A stretch of DNA of 64,000 nucleotides from Laccaria trichodermophora (taxonomy: Eukaryota > Basidiomycota > Agaricomycetes > Agaricales > Hydnangiaceae): positions 62,001 through 126,000 of the forward strand of contig JACTVC010000025.1 of assembly GCA_018417955.1 (NCBI GenBank), in the 5' to 3' direction. Every line of letters begins with the position of its first letter. The stretch's first letter is position 1. The translations under genes were made by a program, and so were the position numbers. Positions 1-10,654 of the stretch are shown piece after piece. Below the pieces are notes generated by a model, which had not been told where the DNA came from, made no database searches, and was given only the letters and a program-made list of their open reading frames with translations.

Positions 1-845
1 TGATCCGTTAGTACATAAAATGCCATTCTTGTGTATATACTACGTTTGTCTGCACAGAGTCAATAGTTTTCGTGTTCGAACTTTGAAGTCAAAGTCGAAC
101 ATGCACGTGACTTGGATTTTTCGAACGCTGAAGTTCAAAGTTGCATGGATGGTGTTTTTAATGTATAATTGCTGGCAAACATGCACGAAGGGGTTACAGA
201 TGAAGCTAGCAGGAATGTGTAGTGCACCGCTTATAAAGTAGCTAACGTTTCAAACATAGAAAGAGCAACGGATTGTGGAAATAAACAAGGAGGATGCAAA
301 CATCAAATAGGGACGCTGCAAACGACACGCGTGGACATTCCAGAGAGTAAGGGAGAGGTAATGAAATAAACATCGAAAGAACATTGGTGGAATGGACCAA
401 TGAATTGGCAAGGAATCTTTTTTTTTTTTTTAAAAAAAAAACATACCATGAGCGGAAAACATATGAACAGACAGAAAACATATGAGCGGAAAAGGTTTCA
501 TTTCATGGAAATCATACGTGACAGCAAATTGAATCAATGATGTACGCGGAAACCAATAATTGATGGATGAGAAGCCTGATTTGATGGAGGAAACCTCTCA
601 TAACAAAGGAAGCCAAAAATAGACCAGCTGTATAAGCATTTATCCACATAAACCTATTCTAGGGGTGTAAAAATGCAATGCAAGCTTTTTTTTCCGCTTT
701 TTTTCGATTTTCGGATGCATTCTTTTGGTGATTTTCAGATGCAGAAACTTTTGGCATTGGGCCACCTACAAAAATGCACCTTTTACAAAAAAAGGCGAAG
801 TGCAAGAATGCATAGTAATTTGGTTATATACTACAGCCTCGGCTG
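1..845 (+). repeat. Left 845-bp terminal inverted repeat of element G
   Basis: This arm is the reverse complement of 3238-4082 over its whole length. The two differ visibly only in a T/A homopolymer tract near 420-440. The outer end reads TGATCCGTTAGTAC and the inner end TACTACAGCCTCGGCTG. Short ORFs here are mirrored in the other arm and look non-coding. The window starts at the arm, so a target-site duplication cannot be checked and the arm may extend further left. Confidence 0.9.
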
Positions 846-860
846 GGGCTCTGCCTCAAC

Positions 861-1193
861 GTGATGGCCAATGAGTTCTTGAGGCACCCGGATGATGGTT
901 TGGACAAGCGGATGAGAGTTGAACGGGCAGTGGGATCGGACAGGGTAGTCGACGACGACACGGTTCGGAAGGAGGTGCAGAGGGCTAAGGACATGAAAGG
1001 GGGTTTGAGCGAAGTCCACGGGTCCGCGGGTGCTACAGACCTGACTACCATCTCCCTGGGCAACGTCCATCCATGGCCATCGACTCCTTCCAACGACGTT
1101 CTGCACGGCCTAGTCCCCTCCATCGATGACGGACGTTACATTTTCAATGCAGTTGACGGCTCTACAGTTGACCGGGCCAAGACGTTGGATTAG
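861..1193 (+). CDS. Small ORF of unknown function inside element G
   Basis: A 110-residue open frame lies just inside the left arm of element G. It is rich in charged residues and has no motif I recognise. The opposite strand is also open over most of the same stretch (824-1123), so coding strand and even coding status are uncertain. No intron or promoter evidence helps. It could be a remnant of cargo, or chance. Confidence 0.25.
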   Translation: MMANEFLRHPDDGLDKRMRVERAVGSDRVVDDDTVRKEVQRAKDMKGGLSEVHGSAGATDLTTISLGNVHPWPSTPSNDVLHGLVPSIDDGRYIFNAVDGSTVDRAKTLD

Positions 1194-1297
1194 TTGTACG
1201 GTGTCTACGGCCCTCCTATGATTTTATTTGGACATACACATAGTTATCGCAGCTAGGTTTTGAAATACAATTTTTCTTGAGCAGATGGTTACAATGC

Positions 1298-1350
1298 ATT
1301 CCCTCCAGATGCTGGAGGGAATTAAACGTTAATCACCGAGGGTGATTAAC
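1298..1350. other. Twin perfect hairpins
   Basis: Two perfect 10-bp inverted repeats follow each other. ATTCCCTCCA and TGGAGGGAAT (1298-1322) surround a 5-nt loop. GTTAATCACC and GGTGATTAAC (1328-1350) surround a 3-nt loop. They lie between two copies of the 14-nt motif ACATAGTTATYGCA (about 1237 and 1429). The remainder of 1194-1553 shows no gene. Confidence 0.7.
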
Positions 1351-1553
1351 ATTCCTGAAAAGGTCCAGGCGGCCGAAAGAAAACGGTCCGCGGCCGTGGG
1401 GAAACAATCCAGCTTCTCCAGCTTTCTACATAGTTATTGCAAAGATTCGATTCAGATTATATTGTCAAGTACTAACGGACTGCTAAAGCTCCAATGTATT
1501 TAGACAAATGAAAGTCAAGTTCCAGTAAGTAGAAGGTCCGACGTTGGGCCGGA

Positions 1554-3239
1554 CTATTTGCGTTTACCCCCGCGCTTTGCATTCGATCTAGTCAAGGGGA
1601 TGGACGGACCAGGGGCATTGGTATGGGCACTGCTCCTGGTTGGCTTGGCAGGGGTTGGTTTCACAGCAGTCCGGGCCCTCTTTGCGGGTGGGCCATCTTT
1701 CATCTGGATGTCCTGACCCTCTGGATTGTCCGATGGTTCCAATACAGGTTTTGGAACCTCTTCAACGCGTGCATTTTGGATCATTGAATTATTCGGGAGT
1801 GAATGATTCAATGCCAGAGTCTCCTTGTCTGCCAGCGTGGGGGTAGCCCCTTCAGGTGTCCTTTCTCCCGGATTAGTGGAACCGCCTGCAGTCGTTCTTT
1901 CAACCAGCATGAGTTCAGGCATTTTCTCTGCAACCTTGGGACAGGCGGGCTCAATCGTCTTCGGAGAATCATTCCCACCCGCAGGTGGTGACGGGTCTGT
2001 GACGTCCCTGTTCATTGCCACTGAGGGGGGGGTGTATAATGCAGCCCCAGCCAGTATGCCGTTGGTCTCAGCACTGAACCAACGTTGAAACATGCAGAAT
2101 TGTGCAATAGCTTGCTCCTCGGACCAATCGATGCAGTTGTGGGGAAGATGAGCCGCAAACCTGTTCCACAAAGCCTTGTCAGCGGTGGCTAAACTGTGGG
2201 GTGCGGGGAGGGTCTGGAGGGTGGTTGGGCCACTGGCGGGCGCTGGTAGGGTATAGGCCGTGGTTGTGGAGTGTGCTCCATCGGTTGTACCTACCACAGC
2301 GGTTCCAGCCACCCGCGGGCCCTTCGTAGTAGTGGTTCCACCCACCTGCGGGCCTTTCATGCCCATCCCACCAGATCCCATGCCACGTCCGGCTGTACTG
2401 TCTAAGCTATTTGGAAGAGGGAGGTCATCATCAGAAAAGACCAAGTCATCCATGGCCAGAAGATCGAATTCTTCTCCGGAATCGTCGACCATCTCCGCGG
2501 ACTTCTTTCCTTTTTTTCCCTTTCTGTTTACTTTACCCTTGCCCTTTTGTCCCTTGACCTTTTGTTTCAATGGATCATCAACTTCCTCGTCACTTCTGAG
2601 TTCCCCTTCATTCGATCTACAGACTTGTCGTTTCAAGTTCCCCTTTGCTCTGGATCTACAGGTCGGCTTTTGCGTATTCGTCCGGACGTCTGGAGCCTTT
2701 GCCGGGACGCGTTCAGTACCCTGGATGACAAGCCGAAAGCGAAACACAGTCTGCCTGGCACGCTGTCGTTGAATCCAAAAGTTTAACAGCGTCTTCACCT
2801 TCTGAATGGCGAGGTGCGACAGCTCCGCATCAAGCGTCTGGTAATCCGGAAGGTATTCTTCATCTATGAACATTGCCTGATCTTTCACAATATCGGCCCA
2901 TGGGACCCAAGAGGTTCTTCCATCAGTGGCCAATGCTAAAAAGATATGGGCCACTGTAGGACAGGATGGCAGGTAGTCTGACTCACAATAATGCATTCCT
3001 ACAAATGATCTTAATAGCTTTTTCAACCATCGGATCATAACCTCCCCCGTGACATCCGAAGGCCATGACTCTGGCTCTGGGAGTATTGGCTCACCATTCT
3101 CCCGGGTGTCCAAATCCATTGGTGAGTTACGATGTCCCCCGACAAAAATATCATTCTCCGCGGCCTTGGCATTTCCATCATAGCATTGCTGAAGATATTT
3201 TCCCCAGGAGAGGTCAGAAAGAGAACCGTCGTCAATACA
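1554..3239 (-). CDS. Unknown cargo protein of element G, 5' end lost in the inverted repeat
   Basis: A long minus-strand frame of about 560 codons ends at 1554. The frame stays open into the inverted repeat (to 3410), but those extra 57 residues are encoded by repeat DNA, so the true start is either replaced or an internal Met. The N-terminal part is helical with several Trp residues. The middle is acidic then Lys-rich (a KGKGKVNRKGKKGKK stretch that resembles a nuclear localisation signal). The rest is low-complexity Pro/Gly/Thr ending in an Arg/Lys-rich tail. The layout resembles nuclear proteins carried by fungal DNA transposons, but I do not recognise the family. It is the only sizeable ORF between the two arms, so it is cargo or a displaced accessory gene. 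Confidence 0.5.
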   Translation of the reverse strand, partial: CIDDGSLSDLSWGKYLQQCYDGNAKAAENDIFVGGHRNSPMDLDTRENGEPILPEPESWPSDVTGEVMIRWLKKLLRSFVGMHYCESDYLPSCPTVAHIFLALATDGRTSWVPWADIVKDQAMFIDEEYLPDYQTLDAELSHLAIQKVKTLLNFWIQRQRARQTVFRFRLVIQGTERVPAKAPDVRTNTQKPTCRSRAKGNLKRQVCRSNEGELRSDEEVDDPLKQKVKGQKGKGKVNRKGKKGKKSAEMVDDSGEEFDLLAMDDLVFSDDDLPLPNSLDSTAGRGMGSGGMGMKGPQVGGTTTTKGPRVAGTAVVGTTDGAHSTTTAYTLPAPASGPTTLQTLPAPHSLATADKALWNRFAAHLPHNCIDWSEEQAIAQFCMFQRWFSAETNGILAGAALYTPPSVAMNRDVTDPSPPAGGNDSPKTIEPACPKVAEKMPELMLVERTTAGGSTNPGERTPEGATPTLADKETLALNHSLPNNSMIQNARVEEVPKPVLEPSDNPEGQDIQMKDGPPAKRARTAVKPTPAKPTRSSAHTNAPGPSIPLTRSNAKRGGKRK

Positions 3240-4082
3240 GCCGAGGCTGTAGTATATAACCAAATTACTATGCATTCTTGCACTTCGCCTTTTTTTGTAA
3301 AAGGTGCATTTTTGTAGGTGGCCCAATGCCAAAAGTTTCTGCATCTGAAAATCACCAAAAGAATGCATCCGAAAATCGAAAAAAAGCGGAAAAAAAAGCT
3401 TGCATTGCATTTTTACACCCCTAGAATAGGTTTATGTGGATAAATGCTTATACAGCTGGTCTATTTTTGGCTTCCTTTGTTATGAGAGGTTTCCTCCATC
3501 AAATCAGGCTTCTCATCCATCAATTATTGGTTTCCGCGTACATCATTGATTCAATTTGCTGTCACGTATGATTTCCATGAAATGAAACCTTTTCCGCTCA
3601 TATGTTTTCTGTCTGTTCATATGTTTTCCGCTCATGGTATGTTTTTTTTTTAAAAAAAAAAAAAAGATTCCTTGCCAATTCATTGGTCCATTCCACCAAT
3701 GTTCTTTCGATGTTTATTTCATTACCTCTCCCTTACTCTCTGGAATGTCCACGCGTGTCGTTTGCAGCGTCCCTATTTGATGTTTGCATCCTCCTTGTTT
3801 ATTTCCACAATCCGTTGCTCTTTCTATGTTTGAAACGTTAGCTACTTTATAAGCGGTGCACTACACATTCCTGCTAGCTTCATCTGTAACCCCTTCGTGC
3901 ATGTTTGCCAGCAATTATACATTAAAAACACCATCCATGCAACTTTGAACTTCAGCGTTCGAAAAATCCAAGTCACGTGCATGTTCGACTTTGACTTCAA
4001 AGTTCGAACACGAAAACTATTGACTCTGTGCAGACAAACGTAGTATATACACAAGAATGGCATTTTATGTACTAACGGATCA
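3238..4082 (-). repeat. Right 845-bp terminal inverted repeat of element G
   Basis: Reverse complement of 1-845, ending ...GTACTAACGGATCA at 4082. The sharp ends against unrelated flanks (unique DNA from 4083; the cargo frame inside 3238) define the element boundary. A related 11-mer GTACTAACGGA occurs inside the element near 1468. Confidence 0.9.
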
Positions 4083-4202
4083 TCGTCGAGTTAGTTTACA
4101 TGAGATTATCAGCAAGACAAGAAGGGGGCAGGTCAAGAAAAAATTGGACACGATGTTTAAAAGAAACGCCGCCAACCCACAATGATTACCACCGACATCT
4201 TC

Positions 4203-6930
4203 CTAGCGTTTGTTTTTCCCAGCTGATTTTGCTGATGGTGCGGAAGAGCTTAAAAGTAGAATAAGCTTGTATATCTGCACAGGGAAAGAATTATGGTAGC
4301 ATACCTTGAGTCCAAGAGGCGCAAGAGGACCCAATGGACCTCGTTTACAGCTGCTAACCAACTTGCAAAGTTCTGGACAGGCTTACCGTTGATTGAGCCT
4401 CCCCACCATGCGAGAGTCGACAGCACAGTCAAAAAGCCGTTCTGGCCATGCTTGCGAAGCATATCCCAATCCTCTTCGACCTCTACCATACGATGTTCAC
4501 CACTGAGAAGACCTTCGACAGCGGCAACCTGTCGAGACGGCGGCTGCAAACCCTTCCACCAGGACCACCAACACTTGTCGAACACATCTACGTTTTTGAT
4601 TGTGGGCTCGCGTTCACGTCCATGCCCGATCCACCAAGAAACCTCGTCCGGTCTATCTCCCTTCCGAAAGCCAGTCGTGGTCTTCCCAATGTCGAAATTG
4701 TTGCATGATTCGAGCTCGACGTACAGGGGAAGGAGGACCGAGAAAATGGGGCCAAGATTTTTGTTCCTCAATGTTTCATAAGCGTTCGCAAACCATGTCG
4801 GCCAAGCAGGGTTGGGTAGGATTTCGGGTGCAGCATTTATACGCAACGGCTGAGTGGACGTCGAAGAAGCTGGGATTGGCGAGGGAGGACTGATCTGAAG
4901 TCCTGAGAGCTCGGTGATGCCGTCAGGTGGGGGGGGAAGGAGCGGAGTTGGTTGATCGAAGTGGTCAATCGGTGAGCTGTCAGCTGTGGAGCCGTCAGTT
5001 GCTATGTTGACAGCTGCCGGGCGGTCGGGTTGGCAGAGTTCCAGCACAGCGTTACTGGTCTGCACTGTTGAGTGAGGAGACTGGTTGTCAGGTAGGAGCG
5101 TGTTTGTCGATTGGAGTGAGGGGTTGGTAAATTCACCAACTGAGGGTACGATTACGGGAAGCTCCAGATCTTGAGGCCCTTGAGTAACGGATTGATCGCA
5201 GCCAACAAGTGTGGAGCTGTCAGTGGTGGCGTCCTTTGCTAACTGCCTAGCGGTCGTTCGTGTCGTCAACGACAAAGGAACATCTTTATCAGTGTCGCTG
5301 TTGGTGTCTACATCGGACGGCATCTCCTCGAACCCTTCCTCGTTGTCGTCATCAGACTCCTCGGTATTAGTGCGGCGCTTCCCTTTCTTCTTCCGCTGTT
5401 GCTTCTTCTGCTTCTTTGACGTCCGGCCGCTGTTTTGTTCACCCGTCCGCTTCCTCTTGCTGTTGCGCTTCGTTGAAGCCATGGACGCAGAAGGTTTCTT
5501 TGAAGGAGCTGACTGGTTGGAAGGTGCGTCATTTGTCGAAGCCGTGGATGCAGAAGTTTTTGCTGGGTGAGCCGAAGGCGTGTCAACGTCCATGGACATT
5601 GACTCGTCGTCGTCCAATACGGGCTGCTCGTCGCTTGTGGTCAGAGCACGGGCTCGCCATTCATCAGGAGCTGGCGGTGATAATAATATTAGTCAATGAT
5701 GTATTTCATGAAGGGTTAGACTTACAATAACAGATCTCTAAAAAATCGAGAAAGGCTTGCTTCAGCCCATTACTGAACTTTTCCTTGTCGGCTAATGCCC
5801 AGCATCTGGGGACGGCCTCCTTGTTAACGCCATAATGTACACTAATTATGAATGAGTCAAGACGACAGTTAATGCGAAAACTTGACATTACCTGAGCACA
5901 TTGAGCTGTCCCATGCGCTTGGGTTCGGGACCACCAATCAAAACGGACACATGCATGTTTATGGCCTCGCCAAGTGCATCTACCAGTGGGCCAAGAACAC
6001 TCGGCAAAAGATCGATGCAGCTGTTGAACAAATCGTAAGCAATGTTAGGCGTTCGTGATTGAAGATCTTGGCAACTCACGCCTGAGCATCTTCAGGGCTC
6101 ATCACGCCCGTATCGAGCTCCTCGCGGTCTTTGACCCTCCTCTTGGCTGCTTCGTGTGCGTTGCTAGCCTTCGAGTTCCATTCCTCCTGTTCTTCTTCGC
6201 TTAACATATCGAAACGAGCCTTTTTGAATTCGTTACAAGCTTGGGCACAAAGCGCATCACGTTTGCCACTAGCTTTGAATTCCGACTTGAGACTGTCAAA
6301 GTGATCCTTCCCCCACAGCTGCCACCCCATTGCACGCTTCCCAGGGCCGCTGTTGGTGCCAAGCAACCTTTTCAGCAAGACACTGATGGGATCGTCATCC
6401 GCCTTCTTGGACATTTGCAACTTCTTGACCTTCTTGCTGCAGTAATCATACCAGTGGTATAGTGTCTGATGTAGATGATTAGACGACATATTAATTTGAA
6501 AGGCGAACACTTACCATCCGCATTCGCTTGATTACATCTTTCTTGAGCTGGGCTTGTTCATCCGTTAGAATTTCGAATCCATCGGGGCCGACAGGGATGA
6601 GAAGCGGCTTGTAGAGATATGGTTGCGAGACTGGGATCGACCAATGGAATTTCGCGAACCAAAGGTTGACGATGTTATCGAGGAGTTTGTCGGCCTTGTC
6701 GGAAGAGACGAGGAGGGCAGCCTTGTAGGACCTCAAATGAGATTCCAGGAAAGTCTTGCGCTCGCCCTTCGCCCATCCCTTCACGAGTTTGGCAGTGAGA
6801 TTGTCAGCGACCCTGGCAATTCCGAAAAGATAAGTCTCCCAAACAAAACACGAGCCATCACAACTTACGCAAACACAGGCTCGACTTCATTTTCGACGTT
6901 CTCGAGCTCATTCTTGTCGACGACCGCCAT
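4203..6930 (-). CDS. Unknown nuclear-type Trp-rich protein, seven exons, 800 aa
   Basis: Exons (minus) 6930-6869, 6812-6515, 6465-6080, 6020-5892, 5841-5726, 5670-4305 and 4248-4203 join in one frame with GT..AG introns of 49-59 nt in most cases, giving 801 codons. The N-terminal 300 residues are helical (LEXXV-, KRMRM- and EEEQEEWNSKA-type segments). A central low-complexity acidic and Ser/Thr region contains a strong basic stretch (SKKQKKQQRKKKGKRR), a likely nuclear localisation signal. The C-terminal third has conserved-looking Trp clusters (EVSWWIGHGR, CWWSWWKGLQP). I recognise the Trp-rich C-terminus as typical of a large unnamed Agaricomycete family often found in transposon-rich loci, but its function is unknown. 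No frameshift or stop is visible, so the gene may be intact. It is divergent from the gene at 7275. Confidence 0.75.
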
Positions 6931-7274
6931 TGTGAGACTGAGGTAGATCTTTGCGGAAAGAATGGGTAAGTTGCAATTTTTTGCAGACTATCTACATTTT
7001 TTGACTGTGAGAGGCAGACTCGACGACCTTCAACGTGTCGCGGAAGTAACTGTCCTGACCGTCAACCTGTCGTGGAAGTAACTGTCCTGTTGCGGAAGTG
7101 ACTATCGGGTATGTATAATTTAGTCAATACATCGTATGCTCACCACATTTTTGCCGCATGTGGGAATCAGCCAAATCTTCTTCCCTCACTTAAAGAACCA
7201 GTCGCTTGCAACCCCCACCCCCCAACCCTTTTGCTACCCTCAATCCACAATCGACTCTGTTCAACAGATCCGAC
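6931..7274. promoter_or_regulatory. Shared upstream region of divergent genes with direct repeats
   Basis: A 344-bp gap separates two divergent start codons. At 7031-7103 there are two imperfect copies of a roughly 30-bp unit containing GGAAGTAACTGTCCTG, plus a partial third copy (GCGGAAGTGACT). A bidirectional promoter is inferred from geometry only. Confidence 0.45.
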
Positions 7275-8293
7275 ATGACGAAACTCACTGACAATGGAGC
7301 GCCCGAGAGCACCCCATTGCCAGCCAGCCTTGGTACGTAGCAAAGTTCGAGATAGCTTATCTCTGACGCTCTTCACAGCCATCGACGAACTATTTGCCCG
7401 ACTTGATATTGGTCCCCAAACCACCTGCACCATTCTTCGCGCCCTCCTCACCACTGCGTATAGCGACACCCCTGCCCCTGTCTCGGATTTTCGTGGGGAT
7501 GCATTGGAAGTCCTCGGTTTCAGGGCTAGTGATCCAAACTACGCGTCTGATGATGAAGAAATCGTGGTCGTTGATCCCACCACCTCCCCCGCTGCTTCTC
7601 CCACTTTTTCCGCTACTCTTCGCCCTGCTTCTCTGGCAGACTTAGTTAACAGCATCCGTTCTATCGCCACGGATTCTGCTCCTGCAGCCGCACCTGTAGT
7701 CGTTGCTCCTGTTGCATCCGCAGTCGCCCTGGCGTCTGCGGATGTCCTTGCACCTGTAGATTTATCTGTACCTGCAGCTACTCATGCAGCCGCAAGACCC
7801 GCTGCCCCAGTTCCTTCCTCGGCTATTACTGCCACTGCAAACAATGCTGCACCCGTCGCTTCTGCCACTGACACCGCATCTGCGGCTACCCCAAATGCTA
7901 CAAACTCCCCTCCCCTAGGAACACTCACCGCTTCGACCGCCTTGCTTTATTTGCCCAACTACGTTTTGCCCTACAACGCGCCCAAGAACGCCATTCTTCC
8001 ACCACCTTCTTTGGTCACCCCCGTCTACGGTTATCATGTCCCAGGCCCCAACGAGTCAGGGCCTTTCTACATGGCTAGTCGTGGCCGAAACATCGGAATA
8101 TTCAGTGGTTGGTAAGTTATTGTGTATCACTCGATGACAACTCAATTACTCACTCTTTATTTGAAGGGAGATCCTTTCCCCTTTCGTAACAGGCGTCTCG
8201 CACTCAGCCTTTTCCAAGGTTTCGGGCATCCAGGAGGGACATGCCAGGATGGCTGCGGCAATCAATGCTGGCTTTGCAACTTATTTGACTTAG
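7275..8293 (+). CDS. RNase H1 N-terminal (viroplasmin-like) domain protein, 305 aa
   Basis: Exons 7275-7332, 7379-8111 and 8167-8293 join in frame (introns 46 and 55 nt). A short N-terminal helical part is followed by a long Ala/Pro/Thr low-complexity linker of roughly 150 residues. The last 60 residues contain FYMASRGRNIGIFSGW, then a segment with HSAFSKVSGIQEGHARM. This matches the usual pattern of the RNase H1 N-terminal/caulimovirus VI fold (Y-V-hydrophobic-x-G-R-x-x-G-I-[FY]-x-x-W ... F-x-G ... A). That fold binds RNA:DNA hybrid or dsRNA in RNase H1. No RNase H catalytic domain follows, so at most binding is expected. Start chosen at the first ATG of exon 1, in frame with a clean GTACGT donor. 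The gene sits between the divergent 800-aa gene and small plus-strand genes leading to KDZ-1. Confidence 0.7.
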
Positions 8294-9094
8294 TGCGATC
8301 GCTAGTATACTTTTTCTTGGACACTGTATCGTTGCATAGGGCCTGCAGATAGATAGCCCATTTTGAATGTCACCCCTCGTATAACAATGCCAATCACGTT
8401 TAGCCGTCTTTCTTTTCCATGACCTGTACATGTGTGAATCTGAATACTCGAAGGGATTTGATACGAGCTTGAGCTTTTCCCAATTGGTCAATATCTCAAT
8501 TTTCAAAAACAAATGATAAAAATACGCTGGAGCCTTCAATTTTGGTTCAACGGCTTATCTTTTCACAATGAAACATCTAGACTATGAAATTTATCAGATG
8601 AGATAAAAGGATTTGGGGCTTTACCGGAGGTGGAGTAAAAGTCAGAAGAAAGCATGCCCAGCTGTAGAGTGGAAGCATACTTCAGATGCACTTTAACATC
8701 TGAGGCTCGCCGAAACCCATGGTGTGCGGTATCAAACCAGGCAAATTTTTTTGGGAGTTAAGAATGTTAAAACTGGGTTTTCATGCAGAATCACACCCTG
8801 CCTTCAGGATGGTATGGATATATGCGGTTCAGGAGCAATGAACAAAAAGTTGTAAGAAATGGCTTATATACTTTGCCGCAATTCAACATGTGCAATGCCA
8901 ACTGAGGCTGTAGTTTAAAACTTTACACTTCTGGAATTGGTCTTTATACAGAATCATTTCCTCGGTTCACAATGATACCGCTACTTATATTCTCAAGGAG
9001 AATGAACAAAAACTCATAAGAATGTGCATGTTCATCCGGTTTTGGACAAGCTTCTTTTCCGTGATCTTGTTCAGCAGCTTCCAACTTCAAAGCC
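8294..9094. other. Gene-free stretch
   Basis: No convincing ORF. A degenerate direct repeat can be seen between about 8775-8880 and 8950-9035 (shared AGAATCA, ATGAACAAAAA and AAGAA blocks). Nothing else stands out. Confidence 0.5.
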
Positions 9095-9829
9095 ATGGTG
9101 AGACCGAAGCTCTACAATACACCTGAGGAAAAATTGGCTGCACGACGAGTTACATCCAAAAAGTATTATGATAAGTCAGTCATATTTATGATTGTCCTCT
9201 GCGTACGCAATCCTCACTTCCCTGTCATTTGCTCAGGAACCGTGTCCAGATTTGTCGCCGATCGCGTCGTGCATATAAAAAGAAGTTGAAGGCTGTTAGA
9301 AAAAATCCCCCCCGTAGGGTTGAGCCAGCCATCGGCACTGATCCTGCAGAGTCAGATGTCAACTCCGAGGCCGAAGTGGGGTAAAGCTGTAATCTACGTT
9401 ACCATTTCGAGCGATACTTATTCTGAGTTGAACAGACTTCATGCACTCGATAAATTGGCCAGGGCCAGGGAGGATTTCGAGCTACTTACCCGCGGCGACA
9501 AGTACGTGTACATTGACTCGCTTGTCAGCGATTACATCAAAGCGCCCAATTTGGCCCAGAATGCTTGCGATTCCACGCTTGAAATGTGGGAAGGCCTGAT
9601 GAAAGGAGTCCAAGATATAATTGGGGATATATTGCAGGAGTATGGGTGTGCAATGGAGTATCACAAGGCCAATACCTTTGTTGCGAAAGAATACCGGGAG
9701 GTGTACCACTTACTAGGAGACATTGTGGAGTTCCTCCTCACAGCCTCTCCTGGTGACTTGGCTGACTGGCACAGAAGTGGCGCATTAGGGTATCAGATTA
9801 TTGTTGCAGGCGAAAAGATGACTACTTAG
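9095..9829 (+). CDS. Small unknown protein with basic N-terminus, 205 aa
   Basis: Exons 9095-9174, 9237-9380 and 9436-9829 join in frame with GT..AG introns of 62 and 55 nt. The N-terminus (PKLYNTPEEKLAARR... then CRRSRRAYKKKLKAVRKN) is strongly basic and helical, like a bZIP-type basic region without a clear leucine zipper. The C-terminal 130 residues are acidic and helical, without motifs I can name. I recall similar proteins with a TPEEK...SKKYYDKN-type start in Agaricomycete genomes, where function is unknown. The frame only works if the second intron is spliced, since exon 2 otherwise meets a stop; both splice sites are canonical. It may be a DNA-associated accessory protein of the KDZ-1 block, but that is inference. 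Confidence 0.6.
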
Positions 9830-9988
9830 CTAATTTGTTGACTATCTTGTAGTGGTATGCCGCCTTTGTGGAAGATTCCACATATTTTGACCATTTCCAG
9901 CTGTATAGTTCTTAAGCCACCACTGATAAGCTTCGGTTAAACTTGCCACGGCCACGTCTTCGTAACCAAACCACTCACCAATTCAATC

Positions 9989-10654
9989 ATGCCCCGCAAG
10001 AAAATATCTCTTCGCCGTGCCAATGAAACCGTGCCAGTCTTTTTTCCTGACACTCAAGCTGAGAAACGAGCTCGGAGACGGGAGGAGAAATGGGTAAGTG
10101 CAGCTTGACATTGACCCTGAGTCCTTGGTGTGATCGAACGATTGTAGATCCAGGCACTGCCCCCTCGTAACCCAAATAATCGGGCAAGCATCGAGCAACA
10201 GAACGAGCTGCTCAAAGCTTTTCTGCCCAGTTTTCGAGTGGCAGAAAAAGGGGAACAACTGAGGACTTTCTTCGAGAGAGGTTTCGAAGTCTGGTGTTTG
10301 CGGTTCCCGGATCCTGAGCCTCACATCCAGGTTCGAGAGGACTGGTTGGACGATCACGACTATCAGGCGTACATTGCCGAGCGACGAAAAAAGGTACAGA
10401 TTCCGTAGTTCTTGATTCGTGTTATCTGACGCGCATATCAGTGGTTCAAGGATAAGTTGCATTGGTATGCCTTCAAATTCCCAGAGGCAAAGAAGGATGT
10501 TCCAGAGCCGTCGACGTCAGCTTGGAAGGAGGAGATGAATGTTGTGATCCAAGAAATGATGGAGAGCCTTTCGATGTCACCCACCTCTTCGGCAAATTGT
10601 GAGGCGCTCCGAGCGATCTACGAGGCACTGTCCATTCCTTGGAAAAGTGTCTAG
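9989..10654 (+). CDS. Small unknown charged protein, 187 aa
   Basis: Exons 9989-10093, 10148-10393 and 10442-10654 join in phase 0 at each junction, with introns of 54 and 48 nt. The product starts MPRKKISLRRANE and has a basic RAxRRREEKW segment followed by aromatic-rich helical stretches (FFERGFEVWCLRFPDPEP, WFKDKLHWYAFKFPE). No known domain recognised. It ends 145 bp before the start of KDZ-1 on the same strand. The regular aromatic spacing suggests a real small helical protein rather than a chance frame. Function unknown. Confidence 0.6.

Noticed and set aside
824..1123. Minus-strand ORF opposite the 861-1193 frame
   Set aside because: Ser/Thr-rich with no motif and partly inside the inverted repeat; the plus frame is marginally more protein-like.
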